Positions 47,378-59,833 of a DNA stretch of 64,000 nucleotides are shown here, piece after piece. The notes below the pieces were generated by a model, which was not told where the DNA came from, did not search any database, and saw only the letters and a list, made by a program, of their open reading frames with translations. Source of the stretch: Paragordius varius (taxonomy: Eukaryota > Nematomorpha); assembly GCA_964247055.1 (NCBI GenBank), contig OZ176051.1, positions 13,206,001 through 13,270,000 of the forward strand. Reading direction: 5' to 3'. Each line of letters begins with the position of its first letter. Positions within the stretch are counted from its first letter, which is position 1. The position numbers and the translations under genes are program-made.

Positions 47378-50300
47378 TTTTTCTAACAATATAAATTTTG
47401 TACGGGGCCTAGAATCTACCTTTTTCTAAAGTTGTTGAGATAACGTGTATGTTTTGGATATATAAAGCAAAAAAGGTGGGCCGGCTATAAATATTTTTAA
47501 TATATAAATGGTCGCATCAAATTTAACTGTAGAATAATGTGACCAGATATTTTTGACGTAATACGAAATGAATCATATTATGCCCATTCTTAAACCAGAT
47601 GTTATATTTCTTAACTATTTTTACTGAGAATTGCTGCATTCATAACCGATTTCACCGGTTTAAAACTCATGTATAATAATACAAGTAGAAAATAACATTT
47701 TAACGAATTAAAATGGTTAATCTTAGAAAACGCAAAATGAACTATATTTTTTTACAACCTGTGATAATTTTTTTGTAAAAATAAAGAGTAAATATATAAA
47801 AGTAAATGCACTACAGGTGTAGTTTCGAATACCAGGTTATGTTCTGTGAAAAATAGTCTATCTGGTCATCTACTGTAAAAAAACTGCTTTCAAAAAGACA
47901 ATTTATCGGAAAATTTTATTGAAGCATATTTGGTGATTTTTCAAAAGCATATTATAATAAATATAAAAATATCCTATCAGCGGTTTAAATTTGTTCCAAA
48001 AATAGTTAAAGAAGTTTATTCACCACAAACGTTTATTCAAAATTTATTTTGTGCTTTCTTAATAAATAAATATGATAAAAAAATTCAGTTATATCGTAAA
48101 TTTAAATTTATTATATGTATATTAAAAATACTTAATATTTTTTTAATCGTGATGATAATGTTTTTCCATTAGATCATACAATCAAAAAAAACATAAAATA
48201 AGTAGTTTTCCGTTAAACTCAAATATCATATAAGCATAGTCTAGATTTCTTAATTATTTTGCATTATAGGATTTGTATAATATAGATAAAGGAGTTGCCA
48301 TTTCGTAGATGTATTTTTTAGTTTAGATTGGATAAGCAAAATAAACTGTGGCATTGATAGTTTATTTTTTTGGTCAGGTTTATTCACCTCCTTGACGCTC
48401 TTTTTTGTCATGGTACTCAAATTTTTTGGATACATTTAATATGGACAAAGTAAAAAGTCTCATTTTAATAAGTCATATGTCGGACATAGATATAACGGTA
48501 ATTTGTTAATTTCAAAATTTTCCCAATTAATTTGCAGATCATACTTCTTAACATATCAAACGTATTTATATACTTTACATTTTCTAATTTACAACTCGCT
48601 TGGCTTAAACCATGCTTGGTATCAGGACTGATTTATTGGTTTTAAGTTTAATGTAGTGATCATTACTAAGTTTTATCATATTCTTTATGTCTATCAAGTT
48701 TTTACATGGCGTGCTATTAGTCATATTGGTATAGTTAGATTTTTCTTTCATATCGATATTGATTTAGGATATTATAATGATCGCTTCTACATAACTATAA
48801 ACAAAGTATTTAAACATAAGTAAAGGTAAATGACGGATGATAATGTTTTGTAACAACAGTGGTTAAATCCGTAAAATAATGGTAAACGAAAATTAAAATG
48901 AAAATTAACTGACATCTTAGTTTCTCAGGTTGTCAGATACGTTTAATATATTGTGCGGGTAGTGGAGTGGTGATTTTAAATTACTGGCGATGATAATACC
49001 AAATTTGATGTTTTAATTCTAATATTAAAAAATTGGTAACTAGACTCATCTTCGATTCATTTCATTGTTCATTTGTACGCACTTGCATGTGCCATCTGTC
49101 GATATGCATAATTAAAATATATATAGAATTTATTTTTATGTTAATTTTGATATAAAAATTTGATAAAATGCATTCCAAATAGTGCCTTGCGACATTATCA
49201 AAGCCCTTAGATAAAATCAAACATATAAGGTTCATTTCAAAATTCTATTTTTTTTTTGAAAACGCAACATATATGAATTACCACATTTTTACGCCTGTAA
49301 TTTCTTGGTGTTGGACAGTTTGAGTTATATCCTGTCGTTACTCATAACATTATTAGATGCCTAGCAATATGGTTATTAAAGTTATAGTTTTATGGTTGTT
49401 AATGGTAGGATTCTCTTTAAAATGTTAATAAGTATAAATTTCTATCAATCTTTGTGGAAAAGGCGCAAGTGAGGATATCATTTGGAGCGATACGGATCAG
49501 TTATTGGATTAGAATGAGTGTGGAGAGTTTATTTGAGTAATGACTTATGGCTAATAGCATTAGGCATGAGCCTGCCTTAAAAATGATAAGCACATAGGTG
49601 AAAATATTTGTTGATGGTGGCACATGGGTTCCAAGACATGTGGATTTGTATAATATACAGTAATATTTTTGGTCATATAGGATTTTTGATTGGTCAAAAG
49701 GGTACTAAATCTAAAATATTTCGGCAAGTAGAAGATCTTTTTTATTTAATACATATTAATTTTATAAGATCAATCCGACTATTTAATGTGTGTGGAATAA
49801 AATTAAATGATAAAAGTGATGAAATAAAAATAGTATATTGTTTGATAAAACACTAAACATAAATTAACCGTTTTTTGTTGCCATATATAGATTTTGCAAA
49901 TCCCATATAATTAAATATTATAAACCATATGCTGTGACATTTTACAAATAATTTGACCAAATTTAAAAACAAATAGCCATTTATTTTATTTTTTATTATA
50001 AAAAATTAATCTTAACTGAATACTTCAATTATAATTATATGATTAACTTAGTGATTACATTTTATGGCGTGATATAACTAATTTTATTATCTATTTTAGA
50101 TCAACAGATGTTACAAGTGTCAAACTTCCGGAGATTAAAACATTGGTTGCGACCCTAAAGCTAAAAGGTTTGTCATCAGATTTATTTGTATAGACACAGT
50201 ATGTGCATTAATGTTGGTTAGATTCACATTATTTTTGGCGTACCGTCAATGACGTAGCGTATGGGTAAAAAATAGCAAATGGCTGAAATTACAATCACTC

Positions 50301-52453
50301 CTATCTTACAACAACAACGAAATTAAATTTTTTATTTAATAATGGACAAAAATTGTTTTATATCATACGCTATTGTACCCATTGGCCACCAACGTTGATG
50401 TGCGCACTGTTATAGTAGTAATTACATAAATTAATATATATATATATATTAATATTTTTTTTATTCTAGAAACTGTAACAAAAATACCAATTCTTATACT
50501 TAGTAATGAGACACACTCAGCTGTTATGTTTGACAAAATACCGGTAATTTAATATAATTAATATTCGTTATTCATTCATTGTTTGATAACACTAGAAAAC
50601 AAATGACTAAGTTTAATTACCATTATTGTTAATTTAAAATTTTTTTCATTAAAGTACTTCTTAAATAGTATACCTGAAGAAAATGATTAAACCCTAGTTA
50701 GAATTTATCGATAATTTTTGCCGATTTAACTTTGAACTCAAAATTTTCAAAATTAAAAGTCTCAGATATAGAGCCATGTATTTTTTATCATTCGAAAGAA
50801 CGCAAAAAACTGTATCTTTCAAACGGCAGTTAGTCATTTAAATTTTTCTGATGTAGTTATTTTGGTTACATGGTAAAAAAATTTATCCCTTTAAATCTTT
50901 GAAAAATCTGGTTTCCTTTTTAATAAAAACTATTAATAAGAAAATTATCTAACTATAATGCATAGTTATAACTATATTATTATATATTTGTTAAAAAGAT
51001 CAACCTAAACTTAGTTTTTAGTCTTTAAAATTTGAAAATTATAAGCCTCCTAAAGAAAATAAATTAATATTGTTAAGATAGTAATTTTAAAACAAAAAAA
51101 CTTAAAAAATAGCTGTTTTGAATGACATATAAATAAATAGGTGTTTTAATCATAAAAACTTTATTGTGTTATCTTGGACTTTTATTGCCATCTATTATTT
51201 CCTTCTTTTGGTTTTAAAAATATATTAATTAAGAAAAACGCCCTCGCTTTACGGGTTTGTCTCATCTTCAATATTAACAAACGATGTAAAAAAACATATT
51301 AGTATACATTTTATAGATCTTACTTTTGAACGATATATTACAAATGGGCATTTATTGTACATTTTCAAAGAAAATATTTTTTGGTAAAAAAAATCAAATT
51401 ATACATTTTAGGGAAATTATAATTTTTATTTCAGATTTACTGTTAAAATTATAGTAAATATCAGATAATGCAAAAACTTAAGTGGCAAAAAATTTGTTGT
51501 CCAATTATATCTAAACGTTTTAATTTAATAATGTTATGAGCCACGCACATTAACACTTCGTTCAAATTGGGTTATCTAAATACCCCAGACTAAATTTAAT
51601 TTATTATTTTGAAACTACTGAAGGAAACGGTTTCGATTTAGATTTATGCCTCTATCATAATTAAAATTATGGAAAAACCCAAAATATCTATATAAAATTT
51701 CGTTTTGAAAAAAAATTACATGTCAAACTACTTCGACGCCTTTATTTTACAAAATTTTTGCAAAATATCGTTATTTAATTCTAACGTTAAAATTAAAGGT
51801 ATTTTTTATTTAAATTACATCTAACATTGATTGAAATCAAAAAGATGATTTATTTTGTATTATTTTTCAATTTAGCCAATGCACACATGTTCCGTTGACT
51901 AAATTTTTATGTTTGGGTTTTATCCTAAAATAAGTAGTACAAGTGTTTTTGAATAAAACTTTTAATATATTTCAGTTTATTAATGTTATATAAGTGTAAA
52001 ATTTTGCCATGGTTTCTTTCCATATTTTTTAAGGATTTAATTTTAAACAGGCCTGGGGTAGCCAAATACCCCAATTTGAGTCGGAGGACTGAAATGAATG
52101 TTTTCAAGTGTTAAATGATAATATCTGGGCCATAAACAAAACATATTGTTCATTTGCAGGATATAAATTATTTGTAATTTAGGACAATAATTTAACCAAA
52201 CTGGAGTTTAATGATGATTGCGAAGAATATATCTCTAACACTGAGGATAATAAAATAACGCTAAAATTTAATGCCGTACCCAAAAAATGTCCAACAGGTA
52301 TTATAGTCATAATCGTTGAAAATCACCAGCTTCCATCGGCTTGTATATTATATAACCAGTGAAATCATAAATTAAATGGGTTCGATTATATATTTTTAAT
52401 CCTTCATGGGCTTATTTTTGAAAAAAATAATAATCAATAAATTAGATGATTTA

Positions 52454-52497
<44 letters not shown>

Positions 52498-55094
52498 TAA
52501 ATGATCTTTTACCATACTTTGATTCAACTTGTTATGTTAAAATGGCTCAACTAAAATGGATGGTAGATATAAATTGATGTAGCATTCAACCGTAAATATT
52601 CTTTGATTAATGATTCATGGGAATTTGATGCCACATAACTTATTTATTTTGTCATAGACAATTTTTTTAAATATTCCATTATATTGTGTCCAAAATCGGG
52701 GGGTATATATATAACCTGTTGAAATATATATATTTTGATGGGAAAATGTATCAAGATTATCATGGTGCCTTTGGTTTTGGTATGTGTGCTATAATAAAGT
52801 TATTTAGACGTGATAAGTGTGCTCCATATCAAAAAATGGCAAAATTTGCGCACACTTTTTTAAATAAAATTTTTATGATGAAAGTTAAATGCGTCATTCA
52901 AAAAATATCACTAATATCTAATTATTAACCTATGAAAAGCAAAACAATATTTTAAAAACATTTTAATTATTAGATGTGGGCTCCCAAAGTCCCAAATTTT
53001 TCATTGTACTAAAATGTAAGTCATCTAAAAAAACGCAAAAATACCGGGATAGCGCGATAAATATATGCTAAATTTTGACAATAAAAAAAATATTTTTTTA
53101 AATGCATATATTTTACAAAAATTTAAATTTCAGGAATTTTTGTTGAAGTGTATGTATTTTATACTATTTTTAGGTATTATGGAAACAGTATTAAAACGCT
53201 TTTAGATATACCATTTGCGCTTCAAGATGGTCCTTAAACTCTTCAAGTTAGTCCTTTGACTTTTTTATCTTGTATTTAGCTTTTATCAATCAAATCGTGT
53301 ATCATTCATTTGTTTTATTGATAACCGATTTTCTATTATTTAATATAAATTATAAATCAATAACAACTTAATTATTCAGAAACCGTATATCTTTATTTAA
53401 AATTATTTTAGATATTTATAACATTTTAACACGAAATGAAAATATATAAGTTTTCTGGGTTATTAATTACAATTTTTCATTAAAAACATTTAATAGTTAA
53501 TAATTTTATGAATTGTAAAAAAATTAGTTTGAAACAAAACAGTGGTTTTTCAAAAAAATTTATTTAATGAATAAATATGTTATAATTATAGAAAATCAGG
53601 TAAAATAAAAAAATAAATGCAAATTTGATTAAATTTAATCTTAAAAATAATGACCAACTTAAAGTGTTCAAGGACCAACTCAAAGTGTTCAAGGACCAAT
53701 TGAAGTGCTCAAGGACACGTGCAAATGATATATTATAAAAACACTTTTATTTATTCAAACATTTTTAGCAACTCAGAATTTTGAGCTTCGTTTACTTTTA
53801 TATTTTAATGAATTTTTTACAATTTATTCGACAGAAGATGAAGGAATGTTTTAATTAAATTCTGAGCTAATAGAAATGTTCACCAACAAATTATATAGAA
53901 AAAGTGATTCAATAATATTTAAAAACGATTTTTATACCGTTTCCATCATCTCTAAAAATGGAATGAAGTACACTTCAACAAAATGTTGCTAACAATTAAA
54001 TTTTTAGAAAAAATATGCAATTAAAAAATATTTTTATAGGTGTCAATTTATCCTATATTTATAAATTTTATCGCGCAATCTCGGCATTTTTGCGTTTAAT
54101 TAAAAAACTAGCTTAGATAAGCGAAAAATGGGATTTTCGAAGCTAGCCCACATCTAAACATTAAAATATATTAAAAATCATCTTTTCTTTTATAGGCAGT
54201 ATATTATATATTTTAGGAATATTTTTGGAATAAGACATTTAGCTTTTACCGAAAAATATTATTTGAAAAAGTGTGCGCAAATTTTGCCATTTTCTTTTGG
54301 ACTACCTACAACAAAAGTGTAAATAACTTTCTTATATCACTCCTAAGGACCGAATTCAAAAGCACCATGATAAACCTGATATATTTTCCTATCAGAATAC
54401 ATATATTTTCACAAGTAATTTCGTGTGGACACAGTGTTAAAAATAAATTTTAATTTTTACGCCAGTGTTTCGTTGGTGCAAAACAGAGCAGCGCTTGAGT
54501 AAATATAGCTAAAATAATCTTCCAGTTTTATGAAATATATTTAAATAATATTTTACATTTATGATAAAAATAAAAAGTATATAAGCATAAAAAGCCTACC
54601 CGAATTTTATAAGGTTATATTTATTAGTAAAACAGATTGTAGAGCGATCCTATATTTTAATCCTTTTAAGTAATTGTATAAAAAGTCCCAAACATGCCTT
54701 GAAAAGATTTCCCGATGTGGCAGATTTAGATATTTCAAGTTTAATGGATTTAAATATTTAATTATAAAGGTAAAAGCGTTTAATTTTAGCACCAGCCGTC
54801 CACAAAATGGTGTACTAACAATGTTCACATTATAATTAATGGCTACACATTTCCTTGCATTACATTAGCGATGCACCTAAAAGAGTATAATCACACTAAA
54901 TAATACAGATGTCGGAGCCATAATCTCGAAAAGTTTCCAGAAAGTTGATTTGCCATTTTTTCTAATATTTGATTTATATTATATTTTTAGTCTTTAAAAC
55001 CTCTCTCATGAAAATATCGAGTACCAAGCTTAAGGACAATTTATTTTTTCTGACTTTTTATTTTTGGTTAGGGAAACACAACAACTTATATTAA
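40378..55094 (+). CDS. Unrecognised small secreted protein, 4-5 exons
   Basis: Exons as read: 40378-40432, 50108-50167, 50470-50543, 52183-52297 and tentatively 54991-55094. Exon 1 encodes a typical signal peptide (MKLFICFLTLLVVCA). Exons 2-4 are open in the only phase-compatible frame, with GT donors and AG acceptors: DVTSVKLPEIKTL, ETVTKIPILILSNETHSAV, then DNNLTKLEFNDDCEEYISN and FNAVPKKCPT. The tentative last exon stops after GKHNNLY. Together they give about 135 residues, acidic and lysine-rich with few cysteines. I recognise no family. The 9.7-kb first intron may hide further exons and is full of MITEs and palindromes. Confidence is highest for exons 1, 3 and 4. Confidence 0.5.
40870..41345. 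mobile_element. Diverged 'ACTAGTGACCC' MITE copy
   Basis: The left side has ATTCAAATCGGGTAACTAGTG and the right side the inverse (GGGAATCACTAGTTACCCCA, then AATTCATC). It lies within intron 1 of the secreted-protein gene and is related to the copies at 39463-39832 and 55670-56175. Confidence 0.6.
41346..43867. other. Intron DNA, nothing recognised
   Basis: AT-rich sequence with an (AT)n tract at 42739-42768. Short open frames here are low-complexity and have no convincing splice context. Confidence 0.4.
43868..45250. mobile_element. Foldback/palindromic MITE of 1.4 kb
   Basis: The ends are CAGTGCGCACAAAAATA and, inverted, CACTGGCAAAAAA. The arms match in inverse over hundreds of bases: ATGAGTTTTATCTA with its inverse near 45205, GGGGCAAAAATGCGCCCCAA with its inverse near 45150, and AAATGCGAATACAGAAAAA (44248) with its inverse near 44735. 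The centre is near 44500. No coding capacity is seen. Confidence 0.85.
45251..46794. other. Intron DNA, nothing recognised
   Basis: AT-rich. A slightly GC-richer patch at 46000-46080 shows no coding signal or repeat that I can recognise. Confidence 0.4.
46795..47085. mobile_element. 'TTCAAATTCACCCT' MITE, degenerate copy
   Basis: The left arm has AAATTCACCCTTGAACAA, ATTCATCACCCTCAAACA and ATTTACCCT units. The right arm has the inverse (AATTGTTTAAGGGTGAATA). The AT-rich centre is shared, in reverse orientation, with the copies at 24380 and 32323. Confidence 0.7.
47086..50107. other. Intron DNA, nothing firmly recognised
   Basis: Contains an (AT)n tract at about 47345-47375. Open stretches at 47930-48172 and 49608-49856 are AT-rich and lack domain signals. 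Additional exons of the secreted-protein gene could hide here. Confidence 0.35.
50470..50543 (+). CDS. Exon 3 of the secreted-protein gene
   Basis: Preceded by a T-rich tract ending TTATTCTAG and followed by gtaatt. It starts in phase 1 and ends in phase 0, encoding ETVTKIPILILSNETHSAV and more, and includes an N-glycosylation sequon (NET). Confidence 0.5.
51553..52111. mobile_element. 'ACACTTCG' MITE, copy B (best preserved)
   Basis: Flanked by TA on both sides. It starts ACACTTCGTTCAAATTGGG and ends TTTTCAAGTGT. Inner arms are ATACCCCAGAC and GGCCTGGGGTAGCC, then CCAATTTGAGTCGGAGGACT. At 559 bp it is non-coding and lies in intron 3 of the secreted-protein gene. Confidence 0.8.
52183..52297 (+). 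CDS. Exon 4 of the secreted-protein gene
   Basis: Preceded by TTGTAATTTAG and followed by gtatta. It encodes 38 residues in phase 0 to 1, with sequon NLT, cysteines in DDC and KKC, and the stretch ISNTEDNKITLKF. It starts only about 70 bp after the MITE at 51553-52111. Confidence 0.55.
52455..52491. repeat. (AT)n microsatellite
   Basis: Alternating TA of about 36 bp. Confidence 0.95.
52684..54437. mobile_element. Foldback MITE of 1.75 kb with TGTGTCCA ends
   Basis: The left end reads TA-T-TGTGTCCAAAATCGGGG and the right end GTGTGGACACAGTG-T-TA. Arms are inverse: for example GAAGTGTATGTATTTTATAC (53143) against GGAATGAAGTACACTTCAAC (53960). Near the centre, three 22-bp units (CAAAGTGTTCAAGGACCAA) at 53653-53715 face an inverse single unit near 53220-53245. 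The same family forms the outer element at 11085-15211 and fragments near 56190 and 59840-60540. Confidence 0.78.
54991..55094 (+). CDS. Tentative last exon of the secreted-protein gene
   Basis: A strong acceptor (T-rich tract to ATATTTTTAG) is followed by a phase-matching frame, VFKTSLMKISSTKLKD then a hydrophobic LFFLTFYFW and stop. A different acceptor at 54788 would give only ten residues (APAVHKMVY) before a stop. AATAAA occurs near 55287. Confidence 0.35.
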
Positions 55095-55669
55095 AATTCG
55101 GAAGAAATTAAAGGCCAAGTTGCATTAAGGAAAATAATCTCAAAAACAGCAGCCAGCTTTTATACAAAAATAATTCAAATGGCAGATACTTTAAGAAATC
55201 AATAGATAATAGTAAAATACATACATTATAAACTTGTGTTTGAAACAGCATCCACGGGGTAAAACGTTAAAAATTCAATTTTTTTAAATAAAATAATAAA
55301 TTTGATATAATTTGTTAAAAAATATATATTGGAGTTTTTAATGATTCAATTAAATCATTAGTTAAATAGCACTAGTTTGCTTTATAAATATATTACCATC
55401 ATAATTTATTCAATTACCTTTTTATTAGAGTAAGCATTTTAATGGTTGCTTATTTCACACTAGATTTGGACAATTTGCAACACGTGAGTGCATGGAAAAA
55501 GGAAAGGAAATAATTGTTTATTTAAGATTTTTTGTTTTACACTACTGTGTTGCAAATTGCCCCACTATAGTTTTAAATAAGCAAACATTTCACACTAAAT
55601 ATTATACTTTTAAAGTTAACCTCTGGGCATAACACTTTACAAATCTAAAATATTAATTTTCATGAGAAA

Positions 55670-56175
55670 ATTCATAACCGTTCGAATTAGGGTAACTAGT
55701 TACCCATCATATCTAAATTTCATAAATTTATGCTTCTGTCTAATAAAATATATGGATAAACCAAAATGTGTAAATAATTGAGTTTTTTTAAAAAATTCCT
55801 TATGGAATCTGCGCCATTTTTATTTCCCAACATTTTTGCAAAATATCATAATTTTTTGTTCTTTACGCTAAAATTAAAGCTATTTTTTTATAAAAATAGC
55901 TATAATATAAAAATAGCTATAATATAAAAAAGTGTTTGTTTATTATTATTATATTTATGAAATACACACTCGTTATGATTGCTAAATTTCTTCAGGTTTC
56001 ATATTTATTTGTATAATCAAGTGTTTTTAAATGAATCTTTTTATTTTTCGGTACATTAATGTAATACATGTTTGCTATGTTTACAATTTTTCCCATATGC
56101 TTTGTAATATATTTATAAGGAGGCCTGGGCTCACTAACCCAATTTGAATCGAAGGAATGATAAAGGAGCAGTATC
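55670..56175. mobile_element. Diverged MITE related to the 'ACACTTCG' family
   Basis: The left side carries CCGTTCGAATTAGGGTAACT and AGTTACCCATC. The right side carries GGCCTGGGCTCACTAACCCA, AATTTGAATCGAAGGAATGA and GTATCCAAGT. Length and internal order match the family. Confidence 0.6.
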
Positions 56176-56255
56176 CAAGTATTATACCACTCGTAAGGGC
56201 CAAAATCAAAAGCAACAATACTTTTTCCTATCAGAATATAATATATGTATAATAC

Positions 56256-59200
56256 AGTATGCATTTTAATGTATGTTCAGTAATTTTATTGCCAGTCGAA
56301 TAACATAAATGGTTTATCCAATGCGTAAAATACTGACCCACGAAATTATTTCGTAGTACACATATGAAAGAAGATTGACGTGAGAATTAACATCGGCTTT
56401 ATTTTGATGGATATTTTGTAATGTTAAATTTTGGGAATATTATAGCAATTTATGTTAACATTTGTAATATTGTTGTTACGTATTTAGATGCGGAATTTTG
56501 TGGGTTTTTATCTTTGATAAATTAATAAATGGTAAAATACGTATTTTAAGATTTTTTATGTTAATTATTCCTACAAATAATAGCTTTCAACATGCTAAAT
56601 ACCTGTATTAATTAATATTGGTATTATAATATTATATAGTTGTTATTACTAATTAAAAAAACACAGGTAAATATATATTTGTGAAAATTTAAGTAGATTT
56701 TAGATTTTTGTCTTTTATGTTTTTTGCATTGTTAATTATTAATAATTTTTAAGTATTTTAGACATTTTAATCAGGTAAATATTCGGTTTTTAAATTTAGT
56801 TAAATTTAATTTTTTTGTTTTTTTATGTAACATTGTTAATTGTAATCAATTACTACATATTTTGGCCATTTTAATAAGCACAGGTAAAAATTGCGGTTTT
56901 TAATAAATTTAGTAAAAATTTAGTAATTTTTTTGCTTTTTAGGTTTTGCATTGTTAATTGTAATTAATTACTACATATTTGACATTATTATAAATACAGG
57001 TAAAAATTGCGGTTTTTAATAAATTTAGTAAAAATTTAGTTTTTTTTGTTTTTTAGGTTTTTCATTGTAAATTGTAATTAATTACTACATATTTTGGACA
57101 TTATTAGAAATAAAAATTGTATTAACAAATTAAGTAAAAATTTAGTTTTTTTTTTGTTTTTTAGGTTTTGCATTGTTAATTGTAATTAATTACTACATAT
57201 TTTGGACATTATTAGAAATACAGGTAAAAATTGTAGTTTTTAACAAATTAAGTAAAAATTTAGTTTTTTTGTTTTTTAGGTTTTGCATTGTTAATTGTAA
57301 TTAATTACTACATATTTTGGACTTATTAGAAATACAGGTAAATTTACTAAAAATTTAACATTCGTATTTTGTATCATTGTTATTTGTTATTAATTACTAA
57401 ACATTTTGGACATTTAAAAAAAACAGGTGAAAATTGCGGTTTTTAATAAATTAATAAAATTTTTAAGTTTTTGTTCAACCTTGCTTATTTGTTAATTACT
57501 ATATATTTTTCATACATTGATATATACAAGGAAAAATTACTATCATTTGCGGTTTTTTAAATTTTTAGGAAAATTATTTTTTTTGTTTTACATTGATAAC
57601 TAATACATTAAATATAGTTAACATATCTATGCATACAGGTAAATATGCATGTTGCGGTTTTATGTTTGACATTTTATTTATCAAAATCCAACTATGTACA
57701 TTTTAACAAAGACCTTATGTTACCAAAGATTGAAAATAAGATCAAGATATATAGAACATCTTTTAAAGTATCTGAATATCGCCAAATATAAATATATCTA
57801 TTTAAATTATAAATGTATTATACAAAATATTCATAATATTATGTTTAAAATTAGCATTTTTCTTATTGATATTAATACAGGTAATTTCCATCTAATATTG
57901 ATATACGATGCGGTGTGCGTTCATGATGATCATATCTTTGGTAGATTCTATCAACTAAAATATAAGATAGAAAGGTATTTATTAATATATTAGAAAATTG
58001 ATACCTGATTCTGGAACTATTTTAACATAATTTTAAATATTAGGGGCTAAAACATTCAAAGTTTGAAAGGAAACTAAATAAGGTTGACTTGGCTTTTTAA
58101 CAACTAAATTTGCAAAAAAATATTTTCTTCATGATAAAAAATTAAAAAATGATACTTTTTGTTTTTGCGTTTCGTTCTACCATCCCAAACTATAAATATG
58201 AAAAGGCTTATATGATTTCACCAATGACGTCAAATAGAAAATTGAAACAAATATTTTTTTTCAAAAGCTTTGAATGCAACAGCACTCCAAAAACTAAACA
58301 GGCAACACTAACATTGATTGCTTTAGTGAAGAATTTCATATTTATAGTTTAAGATAGTAGAACGAAAACGCAAAAACATAAAGTATTATTACTTTTTATC
58401 ATGAAGAAAATATTTTTTTGCAAATTTAGTTGTTAAAAAGCCAAGTCAACCTTATTTAGTTCCCTTTCAAATTTAAATGTTTTTGCTTAATTCCCTTTCA
58501 AAATTTAAATGTTTTTGCTTAGTTCCCTTTCAAACTTTGAATGTTTATGCCCCCAACATTTAAAATTATGTTAAAAATACTTCTAGAATCCAGGTATCAA
58601 TTTTCTAATATATTAATAAATACCTTTTTATCTTATATTTTAGTTGATAGAATCTACCTAAGATATGATCATCATGAACACACCGCATCGTATATCAATG
58701 TTAGAAAGAAATTACCTGTATTAATATCAATAAGAAGAATGCTAATTTTAAACATAATATTATGAATATTTTGTATAATTATACATTTATAATTCAAATA
58801 AATTTATTTATATTTGGCGATATTCAGATACTTTAAAAGATCTTTATATATCTTGATCTTATTTTCAATCTTTGGTGACAAGGTGTTTGTTAAAATATAA
58901 ATAGTTGATTTGGAAAATAAAATGTCAAACATAAAAGCGTAACATGCATTTTTACCTGCTCAGATATGTTAACTATATTTAATATATTAGTATTCAATGG
59001 AAAACAAAAAAATATTATTTTCAAAAACCGCAAATCATAGTTATTTTTACCTGTATATTAATTTATTAAAAACCGCAATTTTTACCTATATTTATTATAA
59101 TGTCCAAAATATGTAGTAATTAATTACAACTAACAATGCAAAACCTAAAAACAAAAAAAACCAAATTTCTAGTAAATTTGTTAAAAACCGCAATTTTTAC

Positions 59201-59833
59201 CTGTATTTATAATAATTTCCAAAATATGTAGTAATTAATTACAATTAACAATGCAAAACCTAAAAAAACAAAAAAACTAAATTTTTATAAATTTATTAAA
59301 AACCGCAATTTTTACCTGATTAAAATGTATAAAATCCTTAAAAATTATTAATAATTAAGAATGCAAAACATAAAAGACAAAAATCTAAAATCTACTTTAA
59401 TTGTCACAAATATATATTTATCTGTGTTTTTTATTAGTAATAACAAGTATATAAAATTATAATACCAATATTGATTAATACAGGTATTAAGCATGTTGTA
59501 TTTATTAATAAATTTAGGAATAATTAACATAAAAAATCTTAAAATACGTATTTTGTTATTTATTAATTAATTATAGATAAAAACCCACAAAATTCCGCAT
59601 CTAAATACGTAACAACAATATTACAAATGTTAACATAAATTGCTATAATATTTTCAAAATTTGACATTACAAAATATCCATCAAATTAGAGCCTATGTTA
59701 ATTCTCACGTCAATCCTCTTTCATATGTGTACTACGAAATAATTTCGTGGGTCAGTATTTTACGCATTGGATAAACCATTTATGTTATTCGACTGGCAAT
59801 AAAATTACTGAACATACATTAAAATGCATACTG
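56256..59833. mobile_element. Giant foldback element, copy 2 (3.6 kb palindrome)
   Basis: The ends and arms are the same as at 34704-38613 (TA-CAGTATGCATTTTAATG ... GCATACTG-TA). The left arm holds about ten tandem units; the right arm has lost several of its own. The loop (58200-58345) is the inverse of the loop in copy 1. The element appears to have landed in the right end of a TGTGTCC-family MITE: CCTATCAGAATATAATATA lies just before it, and TTTGTGGATACTGTAT just after. Confidence 0.88.

Noticed and set aside
54788-54818. Short alternative last exon (APAVHKMVY) for the secreted-protein gene
   Set aside because: Phase fits, but ten residues are too few to judge; the 54991-55094 candidate has a longer frame and a better acceptor.
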